Positions 33,043 through 46,112 are shown, counted from the first letter of the stretch. The stretch is 64,000 nt of DNA from Triangularia verruculosa (GCA_033296885.1 MU864013.1:22694-86693), one strand, 5' to 3'. Notes: generated by a model not told the origin, from the letters alone. A program made the numbers and translations.

Positions 33043-34536
33043 TGAAGGAGGGGTGTTGGGGTGGTAAGCTGGGACATGATTGTTAGGATAAAAGTCGAGC
33101 AGATGGGATGTGAGGCTTACTGGTTCGAGGGGGGGTATACGTTTATGGCTGGGATAGAAGCGGTCGGTTGACATGGGAAGGGGAGAGGTTTTAGCGGGGA
33201 GAAATGAGGGATTGGATGGGAGAGCATAGAGCTGGGAGCTTGGATGGAAACAATGGGCATTGTTAGGGAGAGGTCAATAGGATAGGTTATTGTGCGGGGT
33301 GGTCAACATTGTGGACAAGACGGTGATGGGAGTTGCCAAGGGAGAGTTATAGGAAGGCTTGGATTTGAAGATGGCAAATATACGAAGTACGACAGAAGAC
33401 TCTGGGAATAAGAGAAGACTTGTAATATGGGAACATGTCGGTGCCTTTGAGGCTGCAGCAGAGGAAGTGCAGTTCACATCCATCAAGGCCATGTCGTCAA
33501 CCTTATCGCTCAAACAATGGAGAGCAGGCCTCCCCACAATACGTCATCGGCGCCTTCTTCAATTTGTTTCTTTTTTTATTCCGGCTGCATGGCTTTGGAG
33601 CCTCATCTTTCCGATCTCCGAGTGGAGCATTAGCAAGCAGGGATGCCACATGGCTGGGCAGTTCAACAATTTTCTGCGACGCAACAAAAGCCATTGCATG
33701 GTTCGATGCCCCCTTTTTTTTTCCTCAGCTTTCCTTTGCTGACCAATTGCAGGTGAAAATTCAATCATCGTTCGGAACACTGCCGAACTCGGCAAAGACA
33801 GACGAGCAGAGAAGCTCCACCGAGCGCCAATTGCCCAAGACATTAGCTTTCCGATGGTGTCGGGGACATTGAAGCGCCCATTCCTGCACATTTCGAGATG
33901 TGGCCGTTTTCGAGATGTGGCCGTTGGCCCTGCGTTTCTGAGCATCATGACATTGATCTTCCCAAGATCGCCAAAACCCCTCACCTCGGCAATCCGACAT
34001 CTCGGAGACGGAGCATGCCCCTGTTGACGAATGCTTGGCACCTTGGCAGGGCTGCACGGTCACTTTCACCACCAATAAGACTACCAGCTTCGTTCGTCTA
34101 CAGCCAGATATCATCGAGCTTGGCTTCTCACCCCCTTCTTGCTAGCCCCGGCGATGAGGCAAGGGATGGCTTCTGTTTCGGGCAAGCCTGTCGTGCCCTG
34201 TGTCGGCTCCACCACGAATTATGGAGGCAAATTCCTTGGATGCCGCCAGTCTGGTATGGTATCCGCCGAACATGGAGAAAAAATATGATGCGAGTGCGAA
34301 ACAGACCAGCCAGTGCCGTCGCCGCTTCTCCACTGCCAACCTGACCGCTGGGTCCAGCCCTGGCTGCTCGGCCGGGAACTCGTCTCCGCCATTTCACTCT
34401 GCGCTTTATTAAACCTGGACCACAGCCACCTTCGGCTTGTCATCCTGTTCTGGAAGAAGATGCTCTGGCCTCTCGATCTTTTCCCGGGCCCCCAGCCCTA
34501 CGCCACTCCCGCCTACTCCCTTGCGACTGCCCTACC
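33043..34536. other. Intergenic, 1.5 kb
   Basis: Overlapping frames of 60-160 codons on both strands (33435-34120) show no domain or splice support. The last few hundred bases are the promoter and leader of the receptor gene. I see no repeat or RNA gene. Confidence 0.4.
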
Positions 34537-36169
34537 ATGAAGACCCTCCGACATGCCTACACCCTCGCCGGGCTGTGGCTCTTGATCTTCGTCGGCGCAG
34601 CCGTCGCCGCGAAGCAGGTTTCGCTGGAACAAGAGCTCCTCACTCTGCCACCATGCGCGGTATGGTCGCCTTTCCCGAACAAGAGTGATCAGAATCACAA
34701 GCTGACGGTTTCGTCTTCGCATGCAGTTGCCCTGTGTCGTGGGAGCCATCAACGATTCCCGCTGCGGCGCACATGATAGCGACTGCATCTGCTCATCAGC
34801 ACGGTTCGACGAAGATGCAAGCTTTTGCGTCCGCCTTCACTGCTCCCCAAGGGAGACTCTGAGTGAGAACGACGTCGTCTGAGTCCAGGAAGCATCGGCT
34901 AACCTGGTGTCAGCGGCCAAAAACATTACATACCAATGGTGTGATCATCCCAACGAAGGAGACCGTACACTTCTTCCGGCATTCTCCATCTTCTTGGGTT
35001 TAGCCATTGCGGCCGTGGCACTGCGTCTGGTAGCCCGGGTGGTGACAGATGCTTGGTTCTGGTGGGATGATCTCTGCAACTTCGTTGCTATTGTAAGCCG
35101 TCCATACCGCTGGAAACGGGGGCCTGGGGGTGATGCTAACTACCGGCTTTGGCAGGCTGGGTGTGCTGTGTACACAGGTCTGTACATCGAGGCAGTTCAT
35201 CTCGGAATGGGAAAGGACACTTGGTTTGTGCCGTTCGAGAACATCACCAAGATCATGCAGACGTACTTTGCAACCATGTTGACATACACGACCACTCGAT
35301 TCTTTATCCGCGCCTCCATCATCCTCTTCTACCTGCGCGTCTTTCCGGCACTGTCGGATTCCAAGCTGAGACGAGTCATTGTGTGGACTGGGGTCTTCAA
35401 CGTCGTTTACAACATTGCCTTCTTCTTCGCCGCTCTGTTCCAGTGTACACCGGTATCAGCGTTTTGGACTGCGTGGGAGGGCGTGGGGAATAATCAGTGT
35501 GTCAATCTCAATGCATTGGCGTGGTCTGCAGCAGCGACGGGCATAGCATTCGATATCTGGCTGTTGGCCTTACCGTTCCCCCAGCTCTTGTCTCTTAATC
35601 TGCATTGGAAGAAAAAGTTGATGGGGTCGATGATGTTTCTCTGCGGAGCCGCGTGAGTAACATCTTGTGCATACCATGATATCTCGGAGCGCCGTTATTG
35701 ACAAGCTACGTTCTAGGGTCGTCATCATCAGCTTGATCAGGCTCAAGACCATCAACGCAACAACACGGGCTGTCAATCCTACGAGTGAGTCACCCACCCG
35801 GCTGTTGCCAGGTAGAACCCCCAACTGACGCTGGCCACAGAGGACACAGTCGATCTATCCTTGTGGACGGGCATTGAGATTGACGTGGGGGTTATTTGCC
35901 CGTGTCTGCCCTCCTTCCGCCTCCTCTTGCGCAAAGTCCTCCCCAAGTTGATGCGAGAATCAACAAGGTCGTACGAGTTGAATCCCATATCAAAGGGGGA
36001 CGGTGTGACAGTGACGACAAGGATCTCTGCCCATGTCGAGTCATCGTCAAACAATGACATTTTTTTACGACCGCACAAGGATTCGAATGACGGGAGAAGC
36101 TGCGAAAGCGTGACGGGATTGGTGGATCCTTCGGACGGGGAGAGCACCCATGCCAGACAAAAGGTGTAA
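34537..36169 (+). CDS. CFEM-domain Pth11-type seven-helix receptor
   Basis: Six exons (34537-34659, 34727-34862, 34914-35092, 35156-35652, 35717-35784, 35841-36169) give 443 residues. After a signal peptide comes a CFEM domain with eight cysteines, from C40 (TLPPC) through LPC, SRC, DCIC, SFC, LHC to WC. A rhodopsin-like membrane region follows: LLPAFSIFLGLAIAAVALRLVARV, WFWWDDLCNFVAI, YFATMLTYTTTRFFIRASIILFYLRVF and later helices, with the fungal QCTPVSAFW loop. The Ser/Asp-rich cytosolic tail begins after LPKLMRES. Pth11-like receptors sense surface cues through G proteins in plant-pathogenic fungi, and CFEM domains can bind heme iron. The ligand here is unknown. All five introns close in phase. 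Confidence 0.9.
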
Positions 36170-37664
36170 TAATGCTAGTAATCCAAGAATTTCCAGTTTC
36201 CTATTCTGCTACAACAGCCCTCTGGCCGACTCAGCGCCAAGTCCCTGACGTGTTCTCACGCTATGCCCGGTTTAGATTCTCTTGTGACACGACATATCAT
36301 GATTCCTACGAAATGGGAACTGGCGGCTTAACAATAGAAGTCGAAGACTACCTCAGCCCTGTCAGCTTGGTCTAGCTCCGAGCACGGCAGGATATCTTAT
36401 TATCGACCGTCAATACCCCGCCAGATGGGCGCCACACGGTGACACAAACGGTGTGGCAAAGGAGGTGGCCATTGGGAGGGAAGATGACTGGACAATTCAG
36501 CTCGTGGGGTTCATGATGGCGCCCAATTGTGTGTCGTAATTGCTATGTGTCTCATCTGCCATGCAGAGAATGTATTTGTGGCTGGCGGAGACGAAAACTG
36601 GACAACGGCGAGCACGACGGCCTGTCAACTCATGTATGGAAATTTGGTAAAAGTAGCATCGTTGATGCGACCCTTCACTACGTTCTACTTATCATTTACG
36701 AATCGATCTTCCATCCACAGAAAACATGCATCGTACCAAACCACGAAGCGCACTTCAGTCGGGCGTCCAACTTACATTTTCCCATCCTGGCACTCGGCAG
36801 AGTCATGGAATCCAATAACAGTTAGTTGCCCGGTCTTTAGAAGATTGGTGACATAGGTACCGGCGGACATTGGACGGAATAATGTCGATCTCAGGCGTCA
36901 TATCAACCCCTGCTCAGATTGTTGCCTCTTAATGGCTGTCACCGAGATAAGAGCTGGGGCTTGGCGCGGATTGGGGTGGGTGCTGGATGTTGGTTGTTCA
37001 GGTGTGGGAAGGTGTGTGATGCCAAGCGGTTATTGAACAAACAATAACCATCGAGGCTTTCACTCAATGGTGTTTAGACGTCCGCCAGGCAGCATGCGTC
37101 AGGAAGTGATGAGCTAACACACACTTCCAAGTTGCCCGACACAGAACGAGTTCTTCGCCGCGCACCAGCAGTACTGGGACCGGAGCAACTAAGGTATCCA
37201 TGGTAGGGTTGATTCGAGCCGGGCAACCGGTACTTCACCAGGACGGACGATGAGGTACATACCCTATGCACTGCCTCATTGCTTCATCTCGGAACAGGGA
37301 GTATGGACAGTCATCCCTGATCCCACGCAGCTCTTGATTGGAGAGTAGCTACCTAGTAAATAGGTAAGGCTACTGGCCTTCATTTGGTGTAACCTCGTCC
37401 CGTTACGCAATGAAGCGAACCTGCGGGGCTGGAGTTTCTTGCCACTGAGCATTATGGCAAGCGCGTATTACCCACCATCAGATTATCAGAGGAGCCTTGA
37501 CACATTTCGGGCCACCATGGCTATCAACCCTCTCAACTATAAGAGTCGCTCGTGTGTTGGCCTTTCCATTAGTAGGTACTTACTCAACTGGAACTGTTCA
37601 AATATCACTTCATTCTTTGTTCTCCTTTGCCGGTAGAGCGACAGACAAGCTTGACATCGTCAGC
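36170..37664. other. Intergenic, 1.5 kb
   Basis: 3' flank of the receptor gene and upstream region of the next gene. Short frames at 36527-36856 and 37439-37636 lack any recognisable features. The upstream extension of the next gene (from 37497) might be coding if an earlier start or exon exists. Confidence 0.4.
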
Positions 37665-39833
37665 ATGATCATCGTTCAAGTTCAGTCCCGCAACCCCCTG
37701 TTTCCAACCGAGAAGGCCGCGGTGGTGGCTGAATCAGAGCAGGATGAAGCACCGACATCTGCGGCAGGCTCTTTGAAACCCACCGGCGCACAACACTCCA
37801 TGCCCCGATCGAATCCGCCATTTCGTTCCAAAGCCCGCCCGCACCAGAATCTGCTGTATCTCTTTGCCGTCAGTCTCATTTTCTGCATTTTATTCTGCTC
37901 ATTCATCTATGTCGTTCTCATCCAAGGAAAGGTCGAGACCCCAGGGCCAGTCTTTTGGAATGCAGTGACCACCAACTACGTCGTCAGCGTCCTTTCCCAG
38001 TTCTCGGCGATATTGACTGCCGCAACCATCAAGAGCGTGCTTGGGGTGCTAAGGACAGCATTTGTACATGGGGAAACGGGGATGCGGTTTGGCGGGTGGG
38101 TTGGATTGGGAGGGAGTGAGTATCTAAGTGTGCTACAAGTAGCCTGGGCTGAGGGATGGCTGGGGGAGTTCTGGTGCGACTTGAGATTGTCGCTGCCTTT
38201 GCTGAGTTTGCTGTTTGGTAGTATTGTGAAATGTTCGTGTTCCCCTTTTTTACCCCTTTCTCATTGGCATGGCAACATTGCCGTTAAAAATCAGGGGCGG
38301 AAGCTCACAGATTATTCGGCTTGAACAGTCCAAGCAGACTTTACTTACCACTTCCGACCATCCGCCGAAACACAGCAGATGGATATCTACGCCGGTCTTA
38401 TTCCTCCCGATCTCCGTGTGCTGAACCATGTTTCGGCCGCTGACATTGCCATGTTTCATTTGACTTGGGCCTCTTCGCTACAGACGAACTCGATGTTTGC
38501 CCGGGACTTTTATCTGGACGGTTGTGACCCGGTCAAAAGTTGCCGGGCAGTCATCATGCCGGGTGGGCTAACCACAGCGCGGCAGGCGGAAGTTGCCTTG
38601 AACGAAAGCGTCTACTTTGAAGATTATTTTGACCACATGGACACGATTCGCGTGGAAAATGCGACGGCATTTGTGTTGAAATACCAGACACCACCTGAAC
38701 TGGAACAGGAAAAAGAAGGGCAGGGCGTTGTCTTCGATGTTTTGGATTCCCAAGAGTGCGTGTATTCCGAAGTGGAAAACAATCGGTTGCAAGTTTGCGT
38801 GAGGCAGGTTGGGGCATCTATCCTCGCCGGTCAGTTTCCCCCATTTGACATTGTCGTTGCCATTACCTTAGTTTGCTAATACCATTTTTCTGTCGCAGGC
38901 TGGTCCGCCTGCCCCAAAGATCTCCTCGATCTCTCACTTTGCCAGGCAAATGCTTCTTCCTGGCGACAGCTGCCTTTCATATCCGCCACCTTGATGTCGC
39001 TCTACACGGTTCCCACTAAGACATCCTACTCTTTGGACTCCCAATCTATCGTAGACCTTGTCCCCCTCCTTCCCTTTCCCATGCCAGCATCACTCTCTGC
39101 AAAGAACTACCTCACGATCCTCTCGCGCATCCTGATCCCGCCTTCGGTTTCTAACACCACCAAGCCCGCTTCAGCAGACGATGAAGCGAACATTCGAGGG
39201 CTGGTGTACTCCATCACTTGGATGCACCGGACATTTCTCAAGTCATTCCCCTCCGACCGGACAAGCGCAACCGGTCACCTGCACAATCTACTAGCCATCC
39301 CTCTCCAGTTTGCCATCACTGCCACGACCTTTGCAAACTACAGTGCTGCGGAAAAGGGGCTGCAGAAAATGTTCACCCTTCCCGAGTCCATGCGAACTCG
39401 CGCCACTGGTGGCTGGAGCAGCTCGAAGCTGATGATACTCCCGTGGGCGGGATGGCTTTTTATAGGCGCCGATGTAGCTGTGCATGCGACCATAGCCGGG
39501 GCCATCATCTGGGTGCTGGTGGTGAGGCAGGGAGGGGTGTTGCCGGATGAGGGGGCGATAAAGGAGCTGGGTGATGTAACGGAGGCGAGCAGGCTGTTTG
39601 TTGTTGTTGGTGATGACCGTAAAACGGGGCGTTGGCGCTGGGTTTCAAAGCTTTTCAAAGGAACAGCGAAGAAAGCCGAGGCGTCTGCGAGCGAAGAACG
39701 TCAAGATGCGGAGAGGATTACGCTTAGCTACTTTGCCTTTGCTTCAACTGGTGCCAGTCGGGGGGATGGTACTAGCGAAGTCTCGGCCTTCATCTTGGCG
39801 AGACGGTATCGGGGAGCGAGGGTATTCGGGTAG
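37665..39833 (+). CDS. Unknown large polytopic membrane glycoprotein
   Basis: Three exons (37665-38232, 38329-38829, 38899-39833) give 667 residues. After a disordered N-terminus there are helices LLYLFAVSLIFCILFCSFIYVVLI, YVVSVLSQFSAILTAA and LRLSLPLLSLLFGSIV, then a long extracellular-looking loop with cysteines and N-glycosylation sites (NES, NAT, NAS, NTT), and helices near the end (LLAIPLQFAITATTFA and WAGWLFIGADVAVHATIAGAIIW). The tail is basic and cytosolic-looking. Such proteins with two membrane ends and a large lumenal loop are common in fungi and lack a known function. The start is uncertain because the frame is open to 37497. I do not recognise the family. Confidence 0.7.
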
Positions 39834-40017
39834 TCGGTCTTCAAAACACAATGTTCTAGAGAGGCAAGACAATGACCAGAGCGACAGCCTCAGATTTCAC
39901 TATAGGGCCATCGTCGGTCCAACTCCCGCGGAAAGGAAGCAATAATTCGAGAGTAAGGTAAATTCAACCTGCTATTTATTGCTGCTCTGATGTTACTTTA
40001 TCCCTGTGAAGCATATC

Positions 40018-40804
40018 CTACGCGGCACACTTCTCCCAGTCATAGCTGACACCCTGCTGCGCTCCATAAAACTCAGATTTGCCTTCGTACTGTACCTGAT
40101 CGGAGCTCACAGCACCACGTGCCCCATCCTTCTTAGCTGTGACAGTAAGCTCTGTCCTATACCTGATACTACCCGTTCCGCAATCCGGCATCGCCCACTG
40201 CGCCAATTCAGTCACGGGTGAGTTGTGGCGTATAGAGGTTGGTGAAACCGGCCCAGCAACAGTAATTGTATCAACAACCTAGTGGACTAAGCTGGTATTC
40301 AGGGAGCCACAGAGGGATCGGGAGCCTATCACTTACGGGTTCTTTACCAGCCGGATAGTAGGTGAACTTCCACTCTGCTACTACGCCATCCTCAAGATCG
40401 TATGTGGCAATCATAGCCGTCCCGTTCTTATGTGCCTTGAGCCTGTATTCGGGCTTGGCAGGCGGTGTCCCGAGCCTGTCAAGCTCGGCGTAGGTCAGCG
40501 TCGTCTCACACCAGATCGAGCTCGTTGCGGCTCCCGGACCTACGCTAGCGCGCAGGTTCGGGTAGGCAAAGTGCCAGTAGTAGATTTCGGAACCATCAAC
40601 GGTGTTCATGCCAAAGGTCGGTCTCGTGGAAAAGACCGCTGCCGTGTCGCCAAAATCGGGACATCCCGGTCCCGATAGGGAGGTGATGTTGAAGACCCAG
40701 CTGTGTGGCAAAATGCGGATGGGGCCAGAGGCTTCTTCCCAAGGATGGGGGAGGCCAAGGGCAATCCCCGCAAGGCCGGCGATGGCACCAAAGGTAAAAA
40801 GCAT
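40018..40804 (-). CDS. Secreted DUF4360-like protein
   Basis: Exons 40337-40804 and 40018-40278 give 242 residues. The signal peptide is MLFTFGAIAGLAGIALG. The mature chain begins with the DUF4360-type pattern NITSLSGPGCPDFGD, continues with a beta-rich stretch (WHFAYPNLRASVGPG, SIWCETTLTYAEL, AMIATYDLEDGVVAEWKFTYYP) and ends SYDWEKCAA, with Cys residues probably paired. The family is widespread in secreted fungal and actinobacterial proteins and has no known activity. The intron donor GTAAGT and phase 0 join are clear. A minus-strand TATA box lies upstream. Confidence 0.82.
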
Positions 40805-40892
40805 GATGTATTGAAGGCTGAGTTCTGAGGCCAGAAGATGAGTCCAGTTTGGCGTCAGGGTTGGCGGTAGGTAACCTTGGAATGGGAGACAG

Positions 40893-40903
40893 CTCGGGGT
40901 TTT
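40893..40903 (-). promoter_or_regulatory. TATA box of the DUF4360-like gene
   Basis: CTATAAAACCC read on the minus strand, about 90-100 bp upstream of the start at 40804. Confidence 0.5.
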
Positions 40904-41322
40904 ATAGATGAGTCAACGAAGCCCAAACTCGTAGGACTGGCCAAGCTCAAGCTAGGAACATTGTCAACGCAGGTCGGCTCATGAGTGACCGATCGAGTTT
41001 TTTTAACGGTCCCCGCATCTGAATATATGACACTTCATGTACCCCGCGCTGAGATGTAACGGTAATCTATAACGTGAATCCTTTGTGTTTACAGATTTGG
41101 ATGCCCGTGTCTCTAGCGAGCGCTTGGTCCGAGGTTTTGCGGGCGGATGTTTCTTTTTAATTGCACTGACTCCAGACGAAGCACCAATGGAGATGTGATG
41201 GAGCGAGTCTGTATTCCGGCAAATGCTTTATCTATGGATACCTTATCTGGAGACATTCTCAACCAGACCGGTGCCTTCATATAAGATCGTGACCCCTTTT
41301 CCACACATAGGTACCCTCACAT
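40904..41322. other. Intergenic, 419 bp
   Basis: Upstream of the DUF4360-like gene and downstream of the Erg28-like gene, both minus strand. Nothing recognised. Confidence 0.4.
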
Positions 41323-41956
41323 TTAACGGCCATACCAATCTCTCTGCGCCAGCATCCAGACCAACGAGCTCCCACTGAGAACGAAAGGAAACATGACCTC
41401 CCGCAACGACGCCGTCCTCCAGACCGCAAACTCGCCCACATAGAGGATCAACACCCCAGCAAAGGTAAAAATAGCCAGATCATACACCTGTTGATTACCA
41501 ATATAATACGCAGCATAACCCCGGATCAGCGCCGTGTACAGGTTCTTGATTCCGTAGACGTGCGCGAGGAGAAGTGTTGGGGGCGGTCGTTTGGGACCAG
41601 AGAATTGCTTCAGCGCGACGGCGGGGGCGGAGGCATAGCAGACGACAGTGTGGATTGTGGCGGCGATGCTATTCTAAAGACAGCAGTTAGCCCAAAGCTG
41701 CTTAGTATGGATTAGGTTGTGAACGGAATGTAAGTACGAATAAGAGGAGGTACGGCAGGTAGCCGTCCTGGGCCGAAGGCAACATAATGGAATCACACGC
41801 GGAGTTTCGGAGCCCGATTATCTCGGCGGTAATTGTGGTGAAGACAGCCAAAGAGAGCAGCGTAAAAGACCAAACTGCAGTGGCATTGATGAGGCTTGTT
41901 GGCTCTGACTTTATAGTGTGATATCTAGGTAGACAGACAGTGGGCTGAGGTGCCAT
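41323..41956 (-). CDS. Erg28-like membrane protein
   Basis: Exons 41738-41956 and 41323-41673 give 189 residues. After a hydrophobic N-terminal part (LTLLSLAVFTTIT-type helix), the second half carries the Erg28 pattern: HVYGIKNLYTALIRGYAAYYI, QVYDLAIFTFAGVLILYVGEF, VWRTASL and a closing LVWMLAQRDWYGR. Erg28 is an ER scaffold that tethers the sterol C-4 demethylation enzymes. This copy has an atypical N-terminus and divergent core, so it may be a paralogue rather than the housekeeping gene. The intron has a GCTAAC branch site and TAG acceptor and joins in phase 0. No other sterol gene is nearby. Confidence 0.72.
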
Positions 41957-42978
41957 TTGATGTTAGAAGCTTGTTGGCTTGAGTGTCATTTGACGTTACA
42001 TGTCAGCCACCAACAAACCTTGGCCACGACCAACATCACACTACGATCAGGGGTAACTGCAGGCTCTGGTCCAACCGTTGGGAGATGAGCGCAGGGCGCT
42101 CAGTAACCATATCGTCAGCCTGCATTTATACCAAACAAAGAGACAGGCCATAGGGTGCTTGATACCCTGAGAGCACAGGCCGAAAAGGGATAAATACGCG
42201 TAGAACTCGACACACTAGTCAGCCGAAAAGAATCCCTATTAAGGATTGAGACCACTAAAGATCGTGCTGAATTGAACCACTGTTTTAGGCACTGTGGAGA
42301 GTTCGTTGGCGGAAGTATTCATGAGATATCAAGAGAGAGGTGGCTCTTCATGGGCTGTTAGCTACCTACACAAACCCGTGGAACGCGAGTTGAGCAACTG
42401 GTTGATCTTCATCGGAACAGTGAAGGACGAGGAGCCGCAGCCCCCCGGAATGATGGGTCATCGATTGTCCATATGCCATCCGAGTCCCAAGCTGTCATGG
42501 GGACTGTGACCCAGCCTGTATCGTGGTTCGATCCGATTACACTTGATCAACAATCGTCGGCTGTTGACTTTGGCGGGCCGTTGACGTTCCTGTGCTACCA
42601 CCTGATGGTTTGTCAGGCGGGTGTGATGCTTTTCCGGGTGATCAAGAGGAGGGGAATGACGAGGAACTCGTAGGTGAGCCACAGTATCCTTCAGATACCT
42701 CATGGAATGGTGAAACACGCCAGTTCATCGGAATGTCTTGCAAAACTCCTACGGTCATATGACGCCGCCTCAAAATAGCTCCAACACTTACAATCCGAGA
42801 AGTTGCCACTTGGCAATCCGGGTTCCTTGTCTCACGCGCCCACTACCCACTGGCAACACTCATTCTAGCAGTCTAGTGCTTTTAGCCAGTGTGGTATGCC
42901 CTCTGGGACTCCTCTCTTTTTGCTTGGGTACAATCGATCAAATCCCTAAATTCTGTCACGGAGATCAAGTTACCCTGT
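41957..42978. other. Divergent intergenic region, 1.0 kb
   Basis: Promoters for the Erg28-like gene (minus) and the secreted protein (plus). Frames on both strands at 42294-42720 lack features. Nothing else recognised. Confidence 0.4.
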
Positions 42979-44104
42979 ATGGCAAGATCTTTCAAAATGT
43001 ACCATCTCCATCACCTGTTACTACTAATCACAATCCTACCAACATGCTCGGCAGCCTCAACATCACCTCTCCCCGAGCCTGTACCGCGGCCAACGGCGCC
43101 CCTCTCTGCCAAACGCGATCCACATATCTGCGGGATAAGCCTCAATAGCACCAAGCAACAGCCATTCAACACTGTCCAAGCCGGCTTCGACATTCCGGTT
43201 TTGAGCTTGCGCGACGCCGACGAAAACCAGACCTTCGGCTACCTGCAATACCCTATCTTCAGCCAAGGCGTCGCGCTCGGCGGGACTGATGACGATGACG
43301 ACGATTGCGAGACACACCTCCGCGCCCAGCTACGAACTCAACTTGTCTACGACATAGCCAGCACGAGCGCCCCTCCACTGATGCTTCACAGTCTTCATCT
43401 TGCGATTCTTCCCTTTCCGTGGGTCAAAATACCAGCGGGGCTACCAGATGGCGGGCTGAATGACACAAAGTCGATTGTTGTTACCATCACCATCACCTCA
43501 CCAAAATCTGCATCCATGTATGTTGGGAGGAGATAACCATCATGGAATCTGCTAACAGACCTTCAGCACATTCTTCTCCGGCCCCAAGCCCGAGGTCACT
43601 GCAGGAAGCGCCCCATCTCCGCCTCAGCTGATTAGCAACTACACCATCAACCTGATCCCGAACGGCATGCAGACCTGGGCTAACATCACGCTCGAGAACT
43701 ACGAATCCCTTCCCGATAACATGTACAGAACTCCCGAGAACTACACGTTCCATGATTTGAGCCCCAAGTCTACCGCCAACACGACATTTTGCAGTTCTAG
43801 GGCGTGGTGGATCATCAGCGAAGCCTCTTCAGATCGTTATCGGCGGTGGCAAGATCAAATAGGGGATAGAGAATATTTTCCGAGGTTTGAACCGACAAGC
43901 TTTTGGGATATGAGCGCCAGCACCGACAAGGAGAGTATCAGTCCCATTGAACAGGAACGGCTGGCGGAGCGGGTGGACAGATGGGAGATGGTACAGGAGG
44001 ATGAGACAATGGGAGGGAGGAAGCTGTGCTGGTCTGTAAATGGGGAAGGCGACGGGGCTGGGGATAGGGTGAGGCTGGTTAGTCAAGACGCAGGACGGTC
44101 GTAG
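42979..44104 (+). CDS. Secreted glycoprotein of unknown function
   Basis: Exons 42979-43517 and 43567-44104 give 358 residues. The start could be 42979 or the ATG at 42997, which opens a cleaner signal peptide (MYHLHHLLLLITILPTCSA). The chain has many N-glycosylation sites (NST, NQT, NDT, NYT, NIT, NTT) and a short Asp run (GGTDDDDDDCE). An N-terminal beta-like segment (FGYLQYPIFSQGVALGG) and the terminal segment (KLCWSVNGEGDGAGDRVRLV) suggest a folded extracellular domain. The intron has a GCTAAC branch site and closes in phase. No membrane helix or GPI signal is visible. I do not recognise the family. Confidence 0.68.
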
Positions 44105-44454
44105 TTGAGGAGGTTGGGATAGGTAGAATGGCCATTACAAGCTCTTAGAAGTTGAAGTTTTGTCGTTTACACAAGTGTCAGCGATGCTCTTCCCGCCGAT
44201 TTCCCTTTGCGATGATCATGAGAGTTCGGTCGATGAATACCTATTTCCGGTCAGCTGCACTGCAACACCTGAAGGAGACCGATTTTATCCACCTATCAGG
44301 CACGCATCCAGACCGCACTCGCCACTACAGGGAATCTTTACCGGGTAAAGCCACAATACCTGATGGATTATGAACGCCCCATATCCTCATCAACCTTCTC
44401 ATAGCCCTTTCCAAGTCTCATCACGCTTCATACCTAGGTAGAGACCTGCTTACA
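44105..44454. other. Intergenic, 350 bp
   Basis: Promoter and leader of the GH105 gene, with a CCTAGGTAG motif near 44433. Nothing else seen. Confidence 0.45.
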
Positions 44455-45689
44455 ATGCGCCCAAACCCGGCATTTATCGCCCTCCTGGCTGGGGCAGACA
44501 TATCAGCCGCTGCAGAAAAGCCTTACTCAACCTGGCTAACCGACTCCATCATCTCCTACAACGTCGTCCCCCAGTCCCGCTGGTACACCGAAGCAACCTT
44601 CTACTACGGCGTCGAGGCCGTCCACAACCACACCTCCTCCCCCACCTACCTCACCTACCTCACCTCCCAGATCTCCCCCATCCTCACCCCCAACGGGTCA
44701 TTCATCTCATGGGACTTCGCCGACCACCAGCTAGACAACATCCGCATCGGCTCACCCCTCTTGTACCTCTACACCCAAACTCCCTCCCCCCGCTACCGCA
44801 ACGCCGTCGATTTTCTCCACGACCGGTTGCTCAACCATCAGAAACGGACTCCCACGGGGGGGTTCTGGCATAAAGACCCGAAATACCCCAATCAGATGTG
44901 GCTGGACGGGTTATTCATGGCCGGCCCGTTCTCTGCTGCGTACGCCGCGCTGTTTGATCCCGGGAATAAGACGCTGTGGGATGACGTCGTGCTTCAGTTC
45001 CAACTCATCGAGAACCACTGCCGGAATACAACCAAGGGGAATAACATGCTGAAACATGGGTATGACGAGTCGTTTAAGGCGGTCTGGGCGGATCCGGTGA
45101 CGGGAGCGAGCCCGCTTGTCTGGATCAGGGCGCAGGGGTGGTACTTTATGGCGCTTGTTGATGTTTTGGACTGGTTCCCCTCCTCGCATCCGGGGTATGT
45201 GCTCATGACAAAGTGGTTTAGAGACTTGGCTGCGGCTGCCAAGAGGCAGCAGGATGGAAGTGGGGGGTGGTGGTTGGTGATGGATGAGGAGTATAAAGGG
45301 AGGAAGGGGAATTATATCGAGAGTAGTGGGACGGCGATGTATACTTATGGGATCTTGAAGGGGATCCGGAAGGGGTTCTTGGAGGAGAAGGAGTATATTG
45401 GGGTTGCTGAGAGGGCGTATAGGTTGATGACGGAGAGGTTTGTTGCGAGGAATGGGACGGGGGGAGGGATTAACTGGGAGGGGACGGTCAGGGTGGGTAG
45501 TTTGGATGGGAAGGGTGACTATGAGGTATGTTCGTCCCAGCCTCAAATCTGAATGCGGAGTGATAGCTAACAGATGTTCTACAGTATTACATCGGGATCA
45601 ACAAAGTCGAAAATGACTTGAAGGGTGTAGGGCCGTTCATCTTGGCCAGCGTTGAGTGGGAGCGATATCTTGGCAAGAGAGATCATTAG
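44455..45689 (+). CDS. GH105 unsaturated rhamnogalacturonyl hydrolase
   Basis: Exons 44455-45525 and 45585-45689 give 391 residues. The (alpha/alpha)6-barrel signatures of GH105/GH88 are present: DHQLDNIRIG (Asp94), the catalytic MWLDGLFM with Asp151, LKHGYDES, WIRAQGWYFMALVDVLDWFP and ESSGTAMYTYGI. The enzyme removes unsaturated uronic residues left by pectate or rhamnogalacturonan lyases through vinyl-ether hydration. MRPNPAFIALLAGADISAAA may act as a weak signal sequence; many GH105 enzymes are intracellular. The second exon begins YYIGINKVENDLKGVGPF, close to the family end. It fits a plant-biomass lifestyle, as does the CE5-CBM1 gene later in the window. Confidence 0.9.
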
Positions 45690-46112
45690 AGCACAGATGG
45701 ATCAAAATGATGAAAACTGGCTGGCGATGTCAGAGAGTGACGCACAAGCGTGACTAAAAACGGAAGACAGAGTGTTGATGAGTGGTGATGCGTGCCTTTT
45801 CCGTTACCCTGAAAACAGGTAACATCAAGGCACGAACCACGATAATGCAACCTGCCCTGAGGAACAAATATGACAGCAAAACCAACATCTAACTTTTATT
45901 GCAAAGTCAAAACAGCAGTGGTATCTGGTATACGCAAGGCTAACACCTGACCCATCTGAATAGCCAAACAAAAGAGGGCGATGCTCTGGAAAAACATTAA
46001 AAACAATATGCTCTTCCACAAAGCCAGAACTCCCACCCCATGGTGCAACACAAAACGCCATGCCATGCCAGGTAAACCAACAGAGCCCAAAGAGAAAAAA
46101 AATGAAAGCTTT
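45690..46112. other. Intergenic between convergent genes, 423 bp
   Basis: 3' flanks of the GH105 and kinesin genes. Nothing recognised. Confidence 0.45.
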
